The position numbers and the translations under genes are program-made. Of a stretch of 64,000 bases of DNA, positions 60,173 to 64,000 are shown in pieces (positions within the stretch are counted from its first letter, which is position 1; each line of letters opens with the position of its first letter). The stretch is from Macquaria australasica (taxonomy: Eukaryota; Chordata; Actinopteri; Centrarchiformes; Percichthyidae), in the NCBI GenBank assembly GCA_005408345.1, contig SEMN01000146.1:930001-994000 (forward strand), in the 5' to 3' direction. The notes under the pieces are model-generated. The model did no database searches, was not told where the DNA came from, and worked only from the letters and a program-made list of their open reading frames with translations.

Positions 60173-63100
60173 GTAAGCCTAATCTTCTTAGCCATGCAAC
60201 ATATTTGTCTTTGGAAAGCAGCAGATTATTTTTCTGTCAGATATTTCCAAAGAAATATATAATCTGTCAAAAGGGTGATTTTTTTTTGATTGATGTTTGT
60301 CAGGAAGCAGATTGTAACTGTAACAGTCTTTGTGTTTGTTTAGATATTTTTGTACCTCTGTACTACTGCCAGTTTTCCAGATTCAAAGTTTTATATGTCT
60401 ATAGCTGCAGTCCAGCACAGGACTACCAAAGAAACATTGAAAGCAAACAACTGGGTGCTCACAAAATAATTTAAGGGGAAGAAGTTTTATCCGCAGCCTA
60501 AATAATGTAACAAATACTTGATATCAGCACAAACCACCAATATGCCACAGTGAAGTTTGGAAATTTACAAACAGGCATTTCAGTCAGACTCTGAGGTGTG
60601 AGGGAAAGATGACTGAGGATAATACCTCGGAAAGAAGATGGGAGCCAAGCTTAGTTTCCTCTGACAAATCCCCCGTTGCCCAGGCATCACTAACACATTA
60701 GCAGCGTTTCAAAAACAGGCTTGGTTTCAAGTCAAGCAACACCTGCACAACACTGATAGAAAGCCTGTATTTGTCACACAGACACTTTGTAAACTCTTAA
60801 ATAGATTATATTCATAACAGGTGGGATATCAGCTCATCATTAGAATGGAAATAAAAATGGGTTTTGGGGGGGAATTATGTATGTCCTCCCAAGTTTTCCA
60901 AAAGCATGTTTTATAAGTTGAGTGATGTGTGGATTTTTGGAAGGCTAAAATTAGACTCGCAGTTGGTTAGTCAGATAAAAGCTTGACTTGCATGAAGTGT
61001 TTATCCCAACTGAGGACATACCGGACTTGGGGTGGAGAATGTGGTGCAGTCTTTAGAGCAGCTTTGTGCCTGAGAGCAATGTATGGATTTTACTATCTGG
61101 AATAGGAAGCGTCTGACTGTGATGGGAGTGTATATTTTATCTCTTGCCTTCACATCATTTTCCTGCCTATATATGCAGCTAATAGTAACCCGTGCAGAAT
61201 GTGATTCTAACTAGGCCTACATTTACAGGAGCCATTTGACTTCACAGCAGCAGCTATGAGCCTTTGTTGGAAAGATTTTTTTATTTTTTTATCATTCATT
61301 TGTCATACAAACTGAGATACATAGTTGTCACATGAAAAAAAATGACTATTGGAGTCATTGGCAGTGATATATCTACCCATATTGTCACTCTCAGTAACAA
61401 ACACATCACTTTGCAGTTATTCTTATTCTTTATGGATCACATGTTATTGCAATTCAAAGCTGAACAGGAGAACAATGTCAGCCAGGAGTGCCCTGTGATG
61501 GAGAGGTCTCCCTAGAAGTGACAGAGTGTTCGTCTCTAGGTAGCAGTTGTGTTGCTTCATTGCTGCTCTACACCTTAACGTCACATCACACAAACATGAA
61601 TGTTTCACACAGCTGCCTGGCAGCCTGCCTCCTCTTGTTCTTCTATTATAACATGCAATTCACTGTTCGCAGATTTGCCATTGAAATTCTTTTTTTTTTT
61701 TTTTAAACAATGGGTCTTTGAGTTCAGACAGAGGTAGACAAAAAGACCTTCAATTTTGATGCTGACAGATTTTATTAGAGGTGGCTTGCTTGCTAATTAA
61801 GCTAACATTAGCTCCATGAGTTGACTTTTTAACCACCAGTTGATGATCCATGTAGAACATGATAATAAAGAAACAAGATTTTTTTCCTATTTAATTGTAA
61901 AGCGAGACACAAGATTTGAACCATACTTCAGTCAAACATAACCCTGTTTAGTACGACAGAGGTTAGATTTATGCTCTATTGTTCGTATTTTCAAACAGTG
62001 TGTTTCACTTTTAACAGTACAAGAGAAAAGACTTTGAGAACGAGGACTAACCAATGTGTTTGACATCACAATGCTATTTCAGATAAGGAGTTTGGCTGGG
62101 GTTGCTGAGTGTAAAGTTGCCCAAATTAACCTACACTCTGATATGGTAGCATCCAGGACCGGCTTCCACACTGTGGATGTGTTATCATGAATGTGACCTG
62201 TAACTCCACAAAATAGTGTAGTAAGAAATGCTCCTTGACGTTGGAAGTAGAGTGCTCGGTTACTACTGTAGGTAGTAAGCCAGCCATGCTAGCATTTGCA
62301 GCTTACATTAAGACAGACAACACTGTTTTATTCATTCCTTACACCTCTGCACTCCTATTTTTGGCTTCATGCCCTTGTATTGTACATACCACATGTATAT
62401 ACTACAGTATACTTTCACGCTACCAGCTGTGTTGCACCCTGTTCAGCCTTCTTTTGCCTCTTGTTATTCACAGCAGCTAGAATAAGTTAGTGGAAATTAC
62501 TTTCCTTCTGGCACCTCCATCCATCAAATCCTGTCTTCAGTCCTATCTGATGTTGACGAACAATGTGAGTGTGTGCGATGTTTCATGAATCCATGTGCTC
62601 CTTGATGCTCAATGCAAACAGCATAGCTATTTTTAATATACATATATTCAGTGTTCAGCTTCTTCTTGATGGATAAGGTTGGTTCTGATCAAGTTTGATA
62701 CTATCTAAATGGTCGTGATAGCTTTTAAAAATCACCTGCTTTCTTTGTGCAAGGCTCATAATGGAAAACTATTTATCTAATAAGTAAGCATACACTGAGG
62801 TGTGTACGTGTGGGGTGCTTGGGGCTAGTGCTGTGTGTGTGCATTTGTGTGCTATTTTTTACATCTGGGTTAATTCATATAACCTTTTTGTAATGCAATC
62901 TAATTCTGTGATGTGGTAATATCACCTTAGCACTGAATGTAATGTCAGAACCCCACTCAGTGCAGCTCTGCTAGAAGAATGTAATTGAGAGAGAGCCCAT
63001 GGGAGTTTGATGGGGAGATTGAGAATCTGATAATGATATCTATATCTACTGTACAGCAAGCTATTTCCACAATTGGCCCTGTAATATACTTTTAAACTCT

Positions 63101-64000
63101 GGGAACGCAATGCTTAGCTTGCAAAGAAGCCTGAATTCATAGCCTATACAAGTCAGATTCTCTGTGCACATACTGTATCAGTCAGCTGCTTCTCTATCAA
63201 ACCTCTTTGAGCATGTATGTAACACGACACGCAACATTGGAAAAATAAATGAATGCAGAGAGCATAATGAGAGTTTCCTTGCTATTAAGCAGAATTTCCA
63301 ACACCCCTCTCTTGTAATCTACAGAGTAGCATAAATGGTGAACCTTGGCAGCCTGCAGCATGATTAATGCACTGCACACTAAATGGATTTGCAATGAACC
63401 AATCGTGTGATGAGCTGCTTATACTCGCAATAAACTTGTACCTCGACAGTAGCTGTGGCTCTTCCTGCTCTTTTATGTCAGAATTTGCATGGCAAATAGC
63501 CACAGCAGGCTCATTCATGTGAATATGTGTGACCACAGTGAGTCATCCATCACAAATACAGGCCTCGGCTTTCTCGCCGCCGTTTTTAGACCATGTGGTG
63601 TACTCCTCACTCTCTGGAGCAGGTCAGCTGGTCAAAGGCCTGTTTGTCCTCTGCTGGGTGTATGTCCCTGCAGCCCGGCTGTGTTGATTTTGTCTCCTGT
63701 GGCACTGTCAGTCATCTGGCCCTGTGACCTGCACCATTTCCCCCTGACTTATCCAGGCAACATCCCAGCCCCAGCCCATCTCTCAGTACGGCTCCTCAAG
63801 ACATCATATTTCCAAGGCATCTCATATCCTTTGCACAGTGAAGAATAGCTCCTGACATCTGTGATTATTCTAAACCTTTAAACTGTCTTTTCCTATTACA
63901 CTTACTGAGTTGTGATAGATTAAGCTTTATCTTCACGGCCACATTGCACCTCCTTTTTCTTTGCACTGGATTGTTTATGTTTGTGCCTGTCCAGAAAAAG
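60173..64000 (+). other. putative intron, no further exon seen
   Basis: No contactin Ig-domain coding sequence is visible to the end of the window. The 119-codon frame at 63489-63848 (plus) has no signal, domain or splice logic. A poly(T) run lies at about 61690-61704. Confidence 0.35.

Noticed and set aside
63489..63848. 119-codon open frame as an exon of the downstream gene
   Set aside because: Has no Ig-domain character (no Cys-Trp-Cys spacing) and no suitable splice sites at its borders.

Overview
The window is vertebrate nuclear DNA, almost certainly from a percomorph-type teleost. It is AT-rich with long non-coding stretches, splits a recognisable gene into small exons with GT-AG introns, and is full of repeat families common in ray-finned fish (LINE 3' ends, hAT-type elements, foldback and TIR-bearing MITEs, simple repeats). 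Nothing looks prokaryotic, viral or CRISPR-like.

Region 1 (1-9.6 kb, + strand) is the 3' end of a close homologue of L1 cell adhesion molecule (chl1, L1CAM family). Six exons are readable: a 72-nt Ser/Thr/Pro-rich cassette, two exons forming the last fibronectin type III domain, the transmembrane exon, a short juxtamembrane cytoplasmic exon, and the terminal exon with the ankyrin-binding motif (FIGEY here) and the stop codon. All exon junctions keep frame. A long 3' UTR probably follows. The rest of the gene lies to the left of the window.

Region 2 (about 9.6-54.8 kb) is intergenic as far as can be read. It holds a decayed hAT/ZMYM1-like transposase gene (22.5-24.7 kb) with a Tc1/mariner-type MITE in one of its introns. 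It also holds two hAT-type non-autonomous elements with visible 8-bp target-site duplications (24.85-25.30 and 34.70-35.01 kb), 3' ends of several LINEs, a decayed tRNA-like SINE, a large foldback element (40.7-41.25 kb), and copies of one family with TTAAAGCTGCA termini. I could not support an intact protein-coding gene here.

Region 3 (about 54.8-64 kb) appears to hold the 5' end of another + strand gene. There is a candidate non-coding first exon ending at 54984 in a strong donor, a possible second UTR exon (59367-59443), and a possible start-codon exon (60142-60172). In human 3p26, CHL1 is followed in the same orientation by the contactin gene CNTN6, so a contactin is the best guess. No contactin coding sequence is visible, so this rests on gene order.

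I looked for a previously undescribed system and did not find a convincing one. The observations most worth checking are the Ser/Thr/Pro cassette exon and complete fifth FnIII domain of chl1, the still-spliceable hAT-derived reading frame, a hammerhead-like fold at 35.6 kb, and the inferred promoter and exons of the downstream gene. Repeat family names come from recalled teleost repeat sequences and visible termini, not from a database search.
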